From the NCBI GenBank assembly GCA_001766655.1, contig MJCC01000004.1:5189-69188 (forward strand): 64,000 nt of DNA, written 5' to 3'. This DNA is from Phytomonas francai (taxonomy: Eukaryota; Euglenozoa; Kinetoplastea; Trypanosomatida; Trypanosomatidae). Below the pieces are notes generated by a model that was given only the letters and a program-made list of their open reading frames with translations, did no database searches and was not told the DNA's origin. A program made the translations under genes and the position numbers. Below are positions 42,573-53,508 of the stretch, piece by piece (the first letter of the stretch is position 1; every line of letters starts with the position of its first letter).

Positions 42573-42783
42573 AAAACAATATTATTATTTTGTTATAAAC
42601 CTTTCAATATAATTACAATTGAGGAAAGGTCCTTTTTTTTTTTTGTATGTGTGAATGAGTTTCACATAAAATAGAATAGCGTGAGTACATTTTTTCCCGG
42701 ATTTTAGATGGTGGGGGCAGGTGTTGTTGAGGCATATTGTTTTAAGGTTCTTTTTTATCTGACTAAACCCCATACTTGTAGCT

Positions 42784-43950
42784 ATGATGCATGTCTCTAC
42801 CATGCTCCTGTCTCACATCAAGTCGGTAGCTCCATCGCTACCCTTAGTCGCCGGAACGACAACTGCTAGTGTTGCTCATGTTGTCACTGAGCGCTCTTTC
42901 CTGCGGAACCTTATCCCATTTCGACTCACCTCTACCGGCTCGATGGCATCGGTACTGAGACATGTTTTCCTCCAGCGCAAAACCCTCATTGCACTTTTCT
43001 TGGGCTCCCTTGAGCATGTATTTCTTCCAACACTGCCGCGCATGCTCCTTGCGGAAGGCTTTCAGAGACTCCTTGAGGGTGTCCTTCCCCAGCGTGAACT
43101 ACGTAAACTATTTGAGGAAGCTGAAATTGAAGTGCGGAAAATCCTGTACGACTTAGATTTTGACGCCACCGGAAGACGTGGTGTATACAAACAGTCATCC
43201 TCTACTGTCAGCGCAGATGAAGTTAGGGCATACAATGCTGTACAGAGGGATCCCCTAACGCGACTACTCGCCTTTGAGTTACGTGCCGTGTGCGAGTACT
43301 ACAGCAAGCTCCTGGCAGTATCAAGCCAGCCTGAGGTCGGAGCCGCGGTAATGGTGCGCACGCTTATTGCCTCAGACTTACGCACAGATCGTTTTCTCAC
43401 TGATGTCATTTTGGCCTTCGATCAGTACCCAAGAGACAAGTACACCGGGGAGCCACTCGAACCGGTGCCATCAGCAATGACAGAGTTCGTGAAAGAGTGT
43501 TTGCTGCTTGAGCGCGACGCCTTTGGAAAGTTTCGTTTTGATGCTCGGGGTGATAACCGGCACTTGTTGCACAACATTAAGCTGGATGATGTTACCAAGA
43601 CACAGGAGTCGTTTAGTCTCTTGCTGGACCCGGTAATAAAACAAAATGGAAACTTTCTACTGAAGAATGACCTTGTCTACAGTGGACGATGGACACGGTA
43701 TGAGGTTTCATGTGGTGAAGAAGATCCCCGTATTGATGCAACCCTGCCAGCGGTTGAGACAATAACTGTACGAGATGATGTAACTGGAAAGTCCTCCCCA
43801 GTCATAGTGCAGTATGCGGAGCCAGTGTGCCGCCGCCACAAGACTAACGCTCGGGAAAGTAAGGCAAACCTCGACCATGTAGAGACTTTTGAAATTGCAA
43901 ACGAGAACCGGAATTTAACTTTCTGGGAAAAATATTTTTTGGACCGCTGA
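42784..43950 (+). CDS. Hypothetical protein, 388 residues, probably organellar
   Basis: Unrecognised. The N-terminal 35 residues are hydrophobic/hydroxylated with few acidic residues, then RSFLRNLIPFRL, a pattern typical of mitochondrial targeting. About 63-90 is a hydrophobic stretch (LIALFLGSLEHVFLPTLP) that could be a membrane or buried helix. The rest is globular with mixed helices (for example LFEEAEIEVRKIL and LLAFELRAVCEYYSKLL) and ends with LTFWEKYFLDR. No catalytic motif is seen. Two Met codons occur in tandem at the start. It is bracketed by (GTT)n repeats in both flanks. Confidence 0.72.
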   Translation: MMHVSTMLLSHIKSVAPSLPLVAGTTTASVAHVVTERSFLRNLIPFRLTSTGSMASVLRHVFLQRKTLIALFLGSLEHVFLPTLPRMLLAEGFQRLLEGVLPQRELRKLFEEAEIEVRKILYDLDFDATGRRGVYKQSSSTVSADEVRAYNAVQRDPLTRLLAFELRAVCEYYSKLLAVSSQPEVGAAVMVRTLIASDLRTDRFLTDVILAFDQYPRDKYTGEPLEPVPSAMTEFVKECLLLERDAFGKFRFDARGDNRHLLHNIKLDDVTKTQESFSLLLDPVIKQNGNFLLKNDLVYSGRWTRYEVSCGEEDPRIDATLPAVETITVRDDVTGKSSPVIVQYAEPVCRRHKTNARESKANLDHVETFEIANENRNLTFWEKYFLDR

Positions 43951-44324
43951 TGTCCTTCATATGCTCTCTGTTTGTTTCATTCGTATGTTCGTTTTTGTTG
44001 TTGTTGTTGTTGATTATTTTTTTGCCTTTATTTGTTTGTTTCGTGCTCGCCAACGTCTTTTAGCTGTACATGCATTGTTTTATAAGGAAATGGAATAGAG
44101 GGAGATTCCATTGAAGTTCTGTTTAGTGAGGGGCGAGGCGGGGTTAGGCATGAAGATTATAGAGGCATTTTGCTTATCCTCAATGTAGCTTTTCTAATTC
44201 ATCTCATAAAATTTCTTTAGTATTTTTCATGAATCGCTCTTCGTCCCTGTTAACTCCGTTGCCCTCAGATGTATTCCTTTTTCAAGCTTTTTTTACCGTA
44301 TTTTGTCACACGATACTACAGAAC
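43951..44324. other. Intergenic spacer
   Basis: Contains a second (GTT)n repeat at 43997-44012 and, near the end, several pyrimidine tracts with AG at 44268-44269 and 44319-44321. These tracts lie inside the upstream extension of the next reading frame and argue for the start at 44325. Confidence 0.45.
43997..44012. repeat. (GTT)n trinucleotide repeat
   Basis: Five GTT units 45 bases after the stop codon of the 388-residue gene. Confidence 0.85.
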
Positions 44325-46145
44325 ATGACACAAAGTCATAGTTTCTACAACTACCTACCACACGACGCGCCTAAGCGTCTTCGTGAGTACAAATATCAAG
44401 GTGAAGATCGTAGCTACATATACAAATACCTTTGGAGTTCACTATGTAGGTATGTGGTCAATTTTTTACCTCCTTGGCTAGCCCCCAACGTGATCACTTT
44501 TGGGGGTCTAGTAATTGTATGCATCTCGCACACTATTTTGGCATACTACATGCCGAAGCTTACAGCTAAAGATACAAACTATTTGCCTGAGAACGAGATG
44601 AGTATGCTCTACCGAAAGGAATTTCTTCCACAACCACCACCGCTTGTATTTTTACTAGTCGCAGCGTCCATGTTTATCTACCAATTTCTAGACAATTTGG
44701 ACGGCCATCAAGCTCGGCGAACAGGCACTTCATCACCACTCGGCCTTCTCGTAGACCATGGTTGTGATGCATTTAACTGCATCATTTCAAGTCTCAGCAT
44801 CGCAGCATCCGTGTCAGCTGGTCCTAGTTGGAAAACTTGGGTCATTGTCCTTAACACCGTAACCTCTTTCTTTATGAACACTTGGGAAGCGTACTACCGC
44901 GGTATTCTCGTTTTACCCATTATCAACGGTCCCAATGAGGGCATTTTAATCGCTATTTGTATATACCTATGGACTGCATGGGTTGGTGGGCCGCGGTGGT
45001 GGTATGATAACACGATCGAAATTCCCGAAAAGTGGTTACCAGAAGTCCTGCGACAGCCTGCGCCCGATGCTGCTGTAGCTGTTGAACGTAGTATCCTCTT
45101 GTTGGTGTGCCCCTTCCAAACTTTTTTTAGTACTTCTAAAGGAGACAATGCAAATTTCGCTCTTTTGCCTTCTATCCTTCAACTTAATTGCTCTGCGTCT
45201 TATGTCGAGAATCCTTTACGACCAAAATTGGTAGCATTTGATAAAAATTCGCAAATCTTGTGCGACGAGCAAACGGTGGCGCCGAGGTATTGGTACGGGC
45301 ATAGCATGCTGCAGAGAGTGGTTCTTCGGCTCTACGACGGAGGACAGCAGAAGCTGAAGGTGAGGTATAACACCCTGATGGTGTGGTTCATGACTTTTGC
45401 TGCGATTTGGACGTGTGCAGGAAATATATACCAGGTGTTCAAAGCCATTAGGGGCCGGACGTACTTAACCCCCCCCAAAAGCATAAAAGATGCTCACAGT
45501 GTGGTTCAACTGACGCTGGGTTTTTCGTTCCAACGCGATTTTCCTTTTCTTTATTCGCTCCTTCACCTCTCCCCGCTATTTGTGTTAGTCCTCATGGCTA
45601 ACGTATTTTTCTTTGCTTCGCAGGAAAATATATTTCGCCAGCACCCGAGAATTTTTTGTTGGACAGTGGGGTTGCTCTTCACAAAACTCACAATTCATCT
45701 TATGTTAGCTCACCTTTTCGGTGTTGAGTTTCAGCCATTCCGCCGAACATTTCTTCCTATATTTTTATTCGGTGCTCACACCACCCTAACCTACTTCCAC
45801 AGCGCGGCCAAGTTAGCGCAGCAGCAGCAGCAGCCTGTCAGCACCTTGGCAGAGGTCTTTTTGAATAATAGGGGAAGTAACATCAACGCTTCGTGCCATC
45901 AGTTAGGAGAACACTCAAAATTCACATACATTTTGGATGAAAATCTTATTCTATACGAATTTTTCGCGTTGTCTGTAGTAAGCTTTGCCCATCTTGCATG
46001 GTATACAGTGAGGGAAACGGCATCGGCACTGAATGCACCGATCTTTCGCGTACCGTTAGAAAAGCAAATGATGCTTTGCCAAAAAAATGTCAACAGTAAG
46101 GTACGTACTATTTCTTGTAAAAAGAAAATTAAGAAAGTTGTGTAA
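44325..46145 (+). CDS. CDP-alcohol phosphotransferase (choline/ethanolamine phosphotransferase)
   Basis: The product is 606 residues from the ATG at 44325. A longer version from ATG 44229 is possible, but its extra 32 residues are encoded by pyrimidine tracts and a CTACAG acceptor lies just before 44325. The family signature DG-x2-AR-x8-G-x3-D-x3-D is intact at about residues 127-149 (DGHQARRTGT, then LVDHGCD). It binds two metal ions and the CDP-alcohol and transfers phosphocholine or phosphoethanolamine to diacylglycerol in the ER or Golgi (last step of the Kennedy pathway). Multiple hydrophobic segments surround it (for example VIVCISHTILAYY, LVFLLVAASMFIYQFL). A hydrophilic insertion of about 100 residues (about 250-350) makes it longer than the usual 390-420 residues. 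Choline versus ethanolamine specificity is not predictable. A short poly-Gln run (QQQQQ) lies near residue 505. Confidence 0.9.
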   Translation: MTQSHSFYNYLPHDAPKRLREYKYQGEDRSYIYKYLWSSLCRYVVNFLPPWLAPNVITFGGLVIVCISHTILAYYMPKLTAKDTNYLPENEMSMLYRKEFLPQPPPLVFLLVAASMFIYQFLDNLDGHQARRTGTSSPLGLLVDHGCDAFNCIISSLSIAASVSAGPSWKTWVIVLNTVTSFFMNTWEAYYRGILVLPIINGPNEGILIAICIYLWTAWVGGPRWWYDNTIEIPEKWLPEVLRQPAPDAAVAVERSILLLVCPFQTFFSTSKGDNANFALLPSILQLNCSASYVENPLRPKLVAFDKNSQILCDEQTVAPRYWYGHSMLQRVVLRLYDGGQQKLKVRYNTLMVWFMTFAAIWTCAGNIYQVFKAIRGRTYLTPPKSIKDAHSVVQLTLGFSFQRDFPFLYSLLHLSPLFVLVLMANVFFFASQENIFRQHPRIFCWTVGLLFTKLTIHLMLAHLFGVEFQPFRRTFLPIFLFGAHTTLTYFHSAAKLAQQQQQPVSTLAEVFLNNRGSNINASCHQLGEHSKFTYILDENLILYEFFALSVVSFAHLAWYTVRETASALNAPIFRVPLEKQMMLCQKNVNSKVRTISCKKKIKKVV

Positions 46146-46302
46146 CTAACTAACTATGCTGAAGTGTGCACATAGCATGTCGAAATTGTAGAATCAAAGA
46201 TAGTCAAGCAAGGTGAAGTTAAATATGATTCCTTCAATCATCAATGATAATTTCCCTTGTTGTTATACCGATGGAATTTCAAATCTATTATGCGTATAGC
46301 TA

Positions 46303-46337
<35 letters not shown>

Positions 46338-46731
46338 TTATGTTTTTATACTTGCCTGCAGTATTATCACTGAAATTTCTACAAGTTAAAAACTATTGCT
46401 GTTGAGTTTAAAGATATGTACTGATTTTTGTTCAAATGCAGGTTGAAGGGAACACTAGAGCTAACAAGAACACTCGCTTGTAACCAATATTCTACCCTCA
46501 TTCTTTAGTTTCTGTATTAATTACTTTCATCCGAAATTTTTGGTTCTACATTCATGTGAGATTGGAAGCTAAAGAATAAGTGGAGGTTGAGGTTGCATAC
46601 TTTTGTGCGCCTTAAATTGGTTGAATAGATAGATACATAGAACAAAAGTAAGGGAAAGGTAGATAAAGGTCACCGCTCCTGTTGGGAATCAAGGATTTTT
46701 CTCCTTTTTAATATTCCTATCTTATTACGGA
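46146..46731. other. Intergenic spacer with microsatellite
   Basis: AT-rich, with a (TA)n microsatellite and a pyrimidine tract at 46697-46725 before the next ATG. The first AG after that tract lies within ATGAG of the start itself, so the acceptor used may be an earlier AG. Confidence 0.4.
46305..46336. repeat. (TA)n microsatellite
   Basis: About 16 TA units in the spacer after the phosphotransferase gene. Confidence 0.95.
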
Positions 46732-49700
46732 ATGAGTAACGAGGAAAATCAGACACTCAAATTTGTTTCGCCTCTTGATAATCAAACGGTGCCTGATATT
46801 TTTATTCGTGATCCTATTAGTAGTGACATACATAACTATACCACCGGAAAGCGTACGCACCAGAAGGCCAGTAAGCATGGTACGAGTACTATAAGTAGAC
46901 AGAGGGCGTCTAAGCGTGTATGCTTCGTTTTGCCTAGCTTAAAGCAGAGTAGGGTGTCAATGACCCCTATAACATCACAAAAAAAGTCTGTGGAGCGGTC
47001 TCAGGGTACACCGAGTTGGAAAGGCAAAGTATATGATCGTGTTTCCATCGAAACAGATAAAAGTAATCCAAAAGATCGATATCCAAAGGGAACTAAATCA
47101 TTGACGCGCGATTCTTCAAACAAAAAGCACTTAAATAAATCATGGGAGGATAACTGCAGTACTGGTGATGAGTCGTCATGTTTATGGACACAACACACTC
47201 TTTCGCCGAATTTAGAGGAACCACTTTCACGTAGGACCCCAATTGGTGGATGTTTAAATGCTAAGTCTGCCTTTCAGACAGCAATGCTAGATTTAAGTGA
47301 TATAAGTGTATTCGATGGAGTGGAATCTGAGTTCCACGATTCTCTGGCGCCATTCAGACATAATTTTATGAGGGCAGAGACAACTGACGCAACTCAATTG
47401 TTCGTTGATCCCACACTAGACCAAGCCAGTTCCCTTGCAACCTCCACTTCGGAAACAACAATTGGAGAAGCAGAAATGGAAGGTCAAATAGCCCTTCAAG
47501 AGCTGGGTGCTCTAAAAAATAGACTTAGAAGCGTTGATCATCAACTAGAAAGCCCATCAAAAAAAAACGACATAGATTGTGCCGATCTTGAATCAAACAA
47601 AATGATCACTTTTGCTGAAATAGTTGAGGCATCGGACCAAACCGGTTCACTTCTAACCTCTCCTTCACGCGACACTCTAGGTAATGTATTTAACACTATG
47701 GATTCCTTGAGTTCAAAATACGGCGATTGCAACAATGTACTTTCCCTGGAACGATACTTCAACCCAGGGATGTATGCGCTGGAATTGTTAAGGGATAGCA
47801 TTTCAGGTAAGCTGAACTATAATTGCGATGAGTGCAATGCACTGGTGCAGTGCAGCACAGATTGTGCTGGGGCGATCCTCCCTAAAGGGAAGAAAGGCAA
47901 TATTGATATCAAGACCCGCGTCAGCGTGCCGGGAGATGATTTTGTGCTGAATTTTATATTAAAAGCTGTAAATGCAATGGAAAAGAGGGAAATGAAAATG
48001 CGCCTGAGGACCGGCACTGAGAGTACCCATTTCAGTTCAGGTATAGGAAAGGGTTCTATTGACTTAGAAGAGCTCCAACAGCTGATGCCTTACACCCTTA
48101 GTCATCTTCGAAAAACGCTTCTTGCTTCTTCACTTCCTATTACCACCGCCACTAATGTCGATGTTGGGCTTTACCAGAGTGAAAATCCTGACCGAAATTC
48201 TCCAGGTTGTACGACGGGCTTTGGATTGAAGAAGAGCCAAAAAAAAATCTGGTCTGAACAAGAAACTATTGTTAGGAGAATTCTACAGATACAGCCTGAT
48301 ATTTCTCATGAAATGCAAGAGGAATTTTCTCGCATACGCCGGCAAATAGATCACTTAACAAGTGTTCAACAGGAACATCTGCGGCGGCTGACGCGGGAAC
48401 AACAGGCCGAAACCCGGCGTCGCTTGTTTGTTCCGCGTACGAAACCAGACGCTGCAGCATTTCACGAAAACCCATACTCTAAGGATAGCAACCAAAAAGG
48501 ACTCGACAAAATTATTGAGCCGTGTGAGCTGGGCAAGCAGCTACAGCGTGCTGCGCAAGATATGAACCAACCCATTCCACCATTGGTAAGCATATCAACG
48601 GCTAACTCAGCCACCGTTTCGCTTGGCCCTTCCTCGCCACAAAACTTTCAGTGGTATACACTTCTGGAGCGCGAAGCACAATTTTATGAAAAGGAGCTTT
48701 ATCAGATTAAAGATGAGTACAACCGCCTCCTTGCAGATGAGAAGCAGCGCCATCGTGACGATCGCAAAGCCTTTCTGAGTGCACTTAAGGATCAGTATAC
48801 AACCCTTTCTAGGCAATACAAGCAGACTGTCGACTCACTTCAGCGCGACGCACGACTAAGGCAAAAAGAACAACAAGCACTTCTGGAACGCAAGCTGCTA
48901 TCTGAACAGGAAACCGCGCGGCGTGTAATAAGCTTGGAGCAGCAGCCGTGTTATGAAGTAGCAATTAATAAAATGAATCAAGATACCTTAGACGCGAAGC
49001 AGCCCTATACCATTGCCACACAGCCAAAACAACGCCAGACAGCTTCCTTGATGCACTTTCCAAAGCGAACAGTGGTGAAAAAAAACGTTCCAAAACGCAG
49101 GATATCTTCATCAGATGTTAAATGGGAAGCCTCTGCCGGACTTATTGAGCCAGGTGAAGCTAATGTCACTGAACCTGCGGTTCAGGAAGAAGTGATAGGA
49201 ATCAAAAAAACCTTTACCGTCGAAAAGGGCTCAGATGATGCGACACGCCCTACTCTACGTAGACGTCCCTTACAAAAGGGAACACCCTTTGTTGTGCGAC
49301 TTCCGGATGAGGAAGAAATGTTTAAGCAGCGAAAAGATGCAATACAGAAGCGGAACGTGGGGAGGCGGCGTATCTCATCTAAGCTGGTTGTGCCACACGG
49401 GAAACAGCGACGATCGCCGTTGCATTCCACGTCACTTTTATCCTATCAGAACTCAATTCCCGCACCGATGCGAAGTCATCTCGCTCATGCTTCCTTTTGT
49501 CCTGATCGCTTGATGCGCGATTCGGTCCTCCAAACCAACCCTGTGCCAGATGAAACAGACTCACAACCTAAAAAGGTATTTTTAATTCAGAAGACCTTGC
49601 CTATTCCGTCATGGGAGTCTCTCGAAGACGATGAAGTATCTCTGAAAGCTAAGGAAGAGGAGGAGGCTGTGAACTGGGCTGACAAGCGAGGAGAGGGGGA

Positions 49701-52700
49701 ACCGCAGAGGTTTACCAAGACTACTGGAACCGAGAGCCAGCAACGCATTCAGAACTCACGTGAAAGTGACATTGCCACAACAGCAGTGACGGCGGGGAGG
49801 TCTTCCGTTGGCCGTGTTTTCGTTCTGTTTACAATCAAAGATAGCTGTGATAATCGAACGACGTGGCTGCCCGGGAAGCCGCCGTCGCAGTATGAAACTG
49901 GTGTGCACACCCCAGAAGCCGAAGGCGGGCTGGCTCAGCGCCCTCTGCCTCTCTTTTCTGGCTGTGTTCCCGTTATGAGAAAGCAAAGATATCTGGGGGA
50001 CTCCAAAACCGAAGAAATGGAGGAATTTCTTGTGAAAGACTACGGGACTGGCAGCTGCGCTGATATTCAACCAGGTGCTTCGGCGGCAATGGCCTCAGGA
50101 AATGACGCCCTTGACTTCTCTGCCGAACCGTCAGAACCCATCAGGTGTGACTACTACTATTTTGGCGAGCCGGCGATGAACGACTATCCCCGATACTGGA
50201 CTCTGATCAACTCTGCGAAGTGCGAAGTACAAAGTATCTGTGGATACCATTCGTATAGGCAGAAGCCAGAGTCTATGAGATCTCCGCTGCAAATGGCTCT
50301 GGTGGAAAGAAAGGATTCCGTTGTTCCCACTGTCAGCACACGAGGGGGTCCTGAGCCCCCGCTGTTCCAGATAACAGTGAAGCAGGGCAAGGATATGTCT
50401 CTCGCAAAAGAATGGGAGCGGTCTGAAGATGAGTTTTGTGATGTGATTGGTGGCCAAGAAAGCTTCAAGAAATCTAAGGTAGCGTCTTTTGGTTCATTGA
50501 AAGTGACCTCTGCGATGGCTGCGGAAGCAGCAACATTGCTCCTCATGCGTCAGCGTCTTTATCGCATCAGGCAGTTATTCTTGTCTCAACCCCTAGACGA
50601 ATACGCTTTCTCTCACACTTTGTCTTCGTGCCTTCTTCCACATGGGGGTATTGTAACGCAAGAATATCAAGGCTTGCGGAACGTGTTAACGCAAGAAGTT
50701 TCTGGTCCATTATATGGTAATCGAGACGAACAGGCTCAACAGTTCCGAGAGGATATTATGCACGAAACTATACATAGTGTGCTGGGAAAGCGTGCGGAGG
50801 GTTCACTCTTCAGGGAGGTGTTACAAGGGCTCGAATTGGATTTATTTTCTTCCTATCTAAGACACACGGTTGCGCAACGCAACAAGCATTTTCCCCTGGA
50901 AACTGAACCATTAAACCCCACACCGCGAGAGGAAGTGGATGAGGTAGTGTTTGTGGAGCTACTGCAGAACGTTCTGGAGGATGCTCTGCTGAATCAGTTG
51001 GTTGTAAATACGCAGGGACAGCGTTTTCTTGAAAATAATGACAGGGTTACCGGAAAAGAAAGAAAAGTAGACACCACCAAGCGCAGCGAACAGGTTATGT
51101 TTGATTCCCTTCATGATGCGCTCGTATCGATAGATCACAGTGATCATCACAAGGATACGCAAGACAGCCACGAGGTGGTATGTATGCCCGAAATTCCCTG
51201 TCCTTTGTGGCCGAACGACACGCCATTCGAGTCTCCTAAAAAGGAAATTAGACAAGAACACGCATCGGGTTTACTGGGGTCATCCACAGCTTTAGGGGTT
51301 CTTCCTGTTTCACCTTCTGTGTTGCTTACAGTGAAGACTATTCTACACAAGGCAGGAGAGGGCAGTTTGATGAATGACACCCATGAGGGGATGAAAGTCG
51401 GTCCAGACACTAATGGCACGCAACAACTGCCCATCACTAACACACACACCGTGGATGTTGTACTTGAGCTTTCAAAGGTTGAACAATGTCATTCCCTTTT
51501 GCATCCCTCTTATGAGACTGAAAAGATCTGGACGCTGCCGCAGGAAGCTGGGAGGAAAGATATCATGCAGCAGGAGCAACCACGCTGTTGGGTGCCGGAA
51601 GAAGACCTTTCTGATGTTATCGTGGAGTCTATAACTGTGCTACCCGCAGTCAAGTCGGAAGACCATCTTGTGAGGAATGTGATATACGACGCCGCACACC
51701 CTATAGGGGATTCAAAAGTCTTATCTGAGAAGTCGTTTTCGTTGAGAAAAGATACCTCCCCAAGAGACACGGATCACTACAAAGATGAGACCGATTGGCA
51801 CGTCGGCGATTTGTCACCAGGCCGAAGTGTGGCTCTGGATCCTGTTTCCATCTCTACCGCCATTGACATCCCCATTCCCGCAGTAACGATTATACCAGAA
51901 ACCGTGGAGGCCGCACGGCCTGCCGAACCTGAGGTATTTCCCAGAACCGTTCCTTGCCCAATGGAAAACCGGATTCATGAGCTTCTCATGATAGAGAGCG
52001 AACGTCGGGAATTTATTTGCAATCAAGAGGAGATGCAACACGATATCTTAGTTATGATGCAGGAGTGGTATAGCCGTCTTCAGGAGACTTCCAGGAGGCT
52101 GATTCCCACAGTCCCCGTCTCTGCGCAGCCACAACTGCAACAGGAAGAGCATCTGCAGCCCTCGTTACCGCCGTGCCCGTTAGACATTGCACCTGTGCCA
52201 TCCACTGTGATACGAGACCCAGTGATAAAGTTTATCTTTGAGTGGCTCAAATCATTTAGTGAGAAGCGGATGCCGCGCACTGAGGGTAAGGATTTCGTGC
52301 AGCAACTCCACACTGCGGTGGATACGGTAGAACGCGGGGTTCTCATACAGAGGGAGCCGGGGTGTGTCGGTTCCTTGTCGCTACATGGAAAAGAAAGTGA
52401 CACAAGCCTTTACGAGTCTACATCTTCACTATCTTCAGCATCCTCGTGGTTGACATCGACCAACCCCAGCAGCTATGACCCTGCTGGTGCTCACCGCTTT
52501 CTTCAGTCAAACCAGCGCATAGTCCGTGTGCAAAAGACACTAATGCCACGCAAAGGTGATGTTAATAAAAATGTTTGCCTTCATTCACGTCGCTGTCGCC
52601 CGGTGCTGGACGCTTCATCTTCTGGATCGTCAAATCAGAGGAACACGTATGGTGGCAGCATTGACAGCCTCAGCACAGCTACAGGTGCGACAACACGATA

Positions 52701-52908
52701 CACCACTACTACAACGACACCAGGAACCACCGCTACAATTTTTTCATTTAGTACTTCAAGCGATGCAGAAGTCCGTCCTAGGGACTCTGAATTAATTCCT
52801 TGCTCACACAGTGATCGACTAGCGGCCGCGAGAGGCGACACGCAAGCTTCATCGGAGAGTCCACCGCCTCAGCGGCCACACTTTCCGTGGTGGTTTAGTT
52901 CTTCCTGA
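46732..52908 (+). CDS. Giant low-complexity/coiled-coil protein (2058 residues)
   Basis: Unrecognised. The N-terminal 500 residues are Ser/Thr/Asp-rich and probably disordered. Residues about 510-575 (with EEFSRIRRQIDHL, LRRLTREQQAETRRRLF) and 640-745 (FYEKELYQIKDEYNRLL, LRQKEQQALLERKLL) are strong coiled coils. The middle is basic (KKNVPKRRISS, RRRPLQKG) then acidic. Around 1270-1430 there is a helical segment (LLLMRQRLYRIRQLF, VFVELLQNVLEDALL). The C-terminus is rich in Ser/Thr, including a Thr repeat (TTTTTTPGTT). The design suits a large cytoskeletal or basal-body scaffold, but this is inference. There is no membrane segment or enzyme motif. Confidence 0.8.
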   Translation: MSNEENQTLKFVSPLDNQTVPDIFIRDPISSDIHNYTTGKRTHQKASKHGTSTISRQRASKRVCFVLPSLKQSRVSMTPITSQKKSVERSQGTPSWKGKVYDRVSIETDKSNPKDRYPKGTKSLTRDSSNKKHLNKSWEDNCSTGDESSCLWTQHTLSPNLEEPLSRRTPIGGCLNAKSAFQTAMLDLSDISVFDGVESEFHDSLAPFRHNFMRAETTDATQLFVDPTLDQASSLATSTSETTIGEAEMEGQIALQELGALKNRLRSVDHQLESPSKKNDIDCADLESNKMITFAEIVEASDQTGSLLTSPSRDTLGNVFNTMDSLSSKYGDCNNVLSLERYFNPGMYALELLRDSISGKLNYNCDECNALVQCSTDCAGAILPKGKKGNIDIKTRVSVPGDDFVLNFILKAVNAMEKREMKMRLRTGTESTHFSSGIGKGSIDLEELQQLMPYTLSHLRKTLLASSLPITTATNVDVGLYQSENPDRNSPGCTTGFGLKKSQKKIWSEQETIVRRILQIQPDISHEMQEEFSRIRRQIDHLTSVQQEHLRRLTREQQAETRRRLFVPRTKPDAAAFHENPYSKDSNQKGLDKIIEPCELGKQLQRAAQDMNQPIPPLVSISTANSATVSLGPSSPQNFQWYTLLEREAQFYEKELYQIKDEYNRLLADEKQRHRDDRKAFLSALKDQYTTLSRQYKQTVDSLQRDARLRQKEQQALLERKLLSEQETARRVISLEQQPCYEVAINKMNQDTLDAKQPYTIATQPKQRQTASLMHFPKRTVVKKNVPKRRISSSDVKWEASAGLIEPGEANVTEPAVQEEVIGIKKTFTVEKGSDDATRPTLRRRPLQKGTPFVVRLPDEEEMFKQRKDAIQKRNVGRRRISSKLVVPHGKQRRSPLHSTSLLSYQNSIPAPMRSHLAHASFCPDRLMRDSVLQTNPVPDETDSQPKKVFLIQKTLPIPSWESLEDDEVSLKAKEEEEAVNWADKRGEGEPQRFTKTTGTESQQRIQNSRESDIATTAVTAGRSSVGRVFVLFTIKDSCDNRTTWLPGKPPSQYETGVHTPEAEGGLAQRPLPLFSGCVPVMRKQRYLGDSKTEEMEEFLVKDYGTGSCADIQPGASAAMASGNDALDFSAEPSEPIRCDYYYFGEPAMNDYPRYWTLINSAKCEVQSICGYHSYRQKPESMRSPLQMALVERKDSVVPTVSTRGGPEPPLFQITVKQGKDMSLAKEWERSEDEFCDVIGGQESFKKSKVASFGSLKVTSAMAAEAATLLLMRQRLYRIRQLFLSQPLDEYAFSHTLSSCLLPHGGIVTQEYQGLRNVLTQEVSGPLYGNRDEQAQQFREDIMHETIHSVLGKRAEGSLFREVLQGLELDLFSSYLRHTVAQRNKHFPLETEPLNPTPREEVDEVVFVELLQNVLEDALLNQLVVNTQGQRFLENNDRVTGKERKVDTTKRSEQVMFDSLHDALVSIDHSDHHKDTQDSHEVVCMPEIPCPLWPNDTPFESPKKEIRQEHASGLLGSSTALGVLPVSPSVLLTVKTILHKAGEGSLMNDTHEGMKVGPDTNGTQQLPITNTHTVDVVLELSKVEQCHSLLHPSYETEKIWTLPQEAGRKDIMQQEQPRCWVPEEDLSDVIVESITVLPAVKSEDHLVRNVIYDAAHPIGDSKVLSEKSFSLRKDTSPRDTDHYKDETDWHVGDLSPGRSVALDPVSISTAIDIPIPAVTIIPETVEAARPAEPEVFPRTVPCPMENRIHELLMIESERREFICNQEEMQHDILVMMQEWYSRLQETSRRLIPTVPVSAQPQLQQEEHLQPSLPPCPLDIAPVPSTVIRDPVIKFIFEWLKSFSEKRMPRTEGKDFVQQLHTAVDTVERGVLIQREPGCVGSLSLHGKESDTSLYESTSSLSSASSWLTSTNPSSYDPAGAHRFLQSNQRIVRVQKTLMPRKGDVNKNVCLHSRRCRPVLDASSSGSSNQRNTYGGSIDSLSTATGATTRYTTTTTTPGTTATIFSFSTSSDAEVRPRDSELIPCSHSDRLAAARGDTQASSESPPPQRPHFPWWFSSS

Positions 52909-53508
52909 ATCAAAATGATTGCCATTGGGTCTAGCAGAATCTGATTGCTCACCCAAATATGACTAGAGATACGGAATGTAGCACTTTCATGCACTTTAAA
53001 ACTTCTGTTCCTTTATTTTAAAAAATCCCTTTAGGAGGCAATGTGATTTTGGCAAACTACATACCCTCGTTGCGAACTGTTTAAACATACAAGCGAAGTA
53101 TGACATTTTTTTACCTTTCTTTGAGCATTCAAGGAGAATATGGGGTGCTTAACTTATATATATATATATATATATATATACAAGTTAATTTTATTTACAT
53201 TGTTTCGTCATTATTGAAAATCTTACTGTTTCTTCCCTCTTTATCTTGTTTTCCATCCTTTCACGACTGAAAAGAGCTTACATACTTTAGCACCTATACT
53301 CTTACCCATATCAATTTCCTTTGCTACTGGCTTAAAAGGTATATATTGGTTTCATATTTCAGTTTATCGATCTAGTTGCAGTCATATAACAATAACAAGT
53401 CAGAGAGCCTCTTGTTAATTGCTCTTTCGGATGCATAAAAGAGTATAGCATATCTTCTGAAAGAAAAAGTTAAAGTAGGAGAGTTACTACGAATTGAAAG
53501 TAAATTGA
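52909..53508. other. Intergenic spacer with microsatellite
   Basis: AT-rich; holds a (TA)n microsatellite and a pyrimidine tract at 53226-53256. No coding signal is seen. Confidence 0.4.
53155..53181. repeat. (TA)n microsatellite
   Basis: About 13 TA units in the spacer upstream of the PFK-2/FBPase-2 gene. Confidence 0.95.

Larger units (their letters stand above)
42250..42783. other. Intergenic spacer with simple repeats
   Basis: Contains (AAAT)n just after the stop codon, a (GTT)n repeat, a T run at 42632-42643 and T-rich sequence before the next ATG. No coding signal is seen. Confidence 0.45.
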
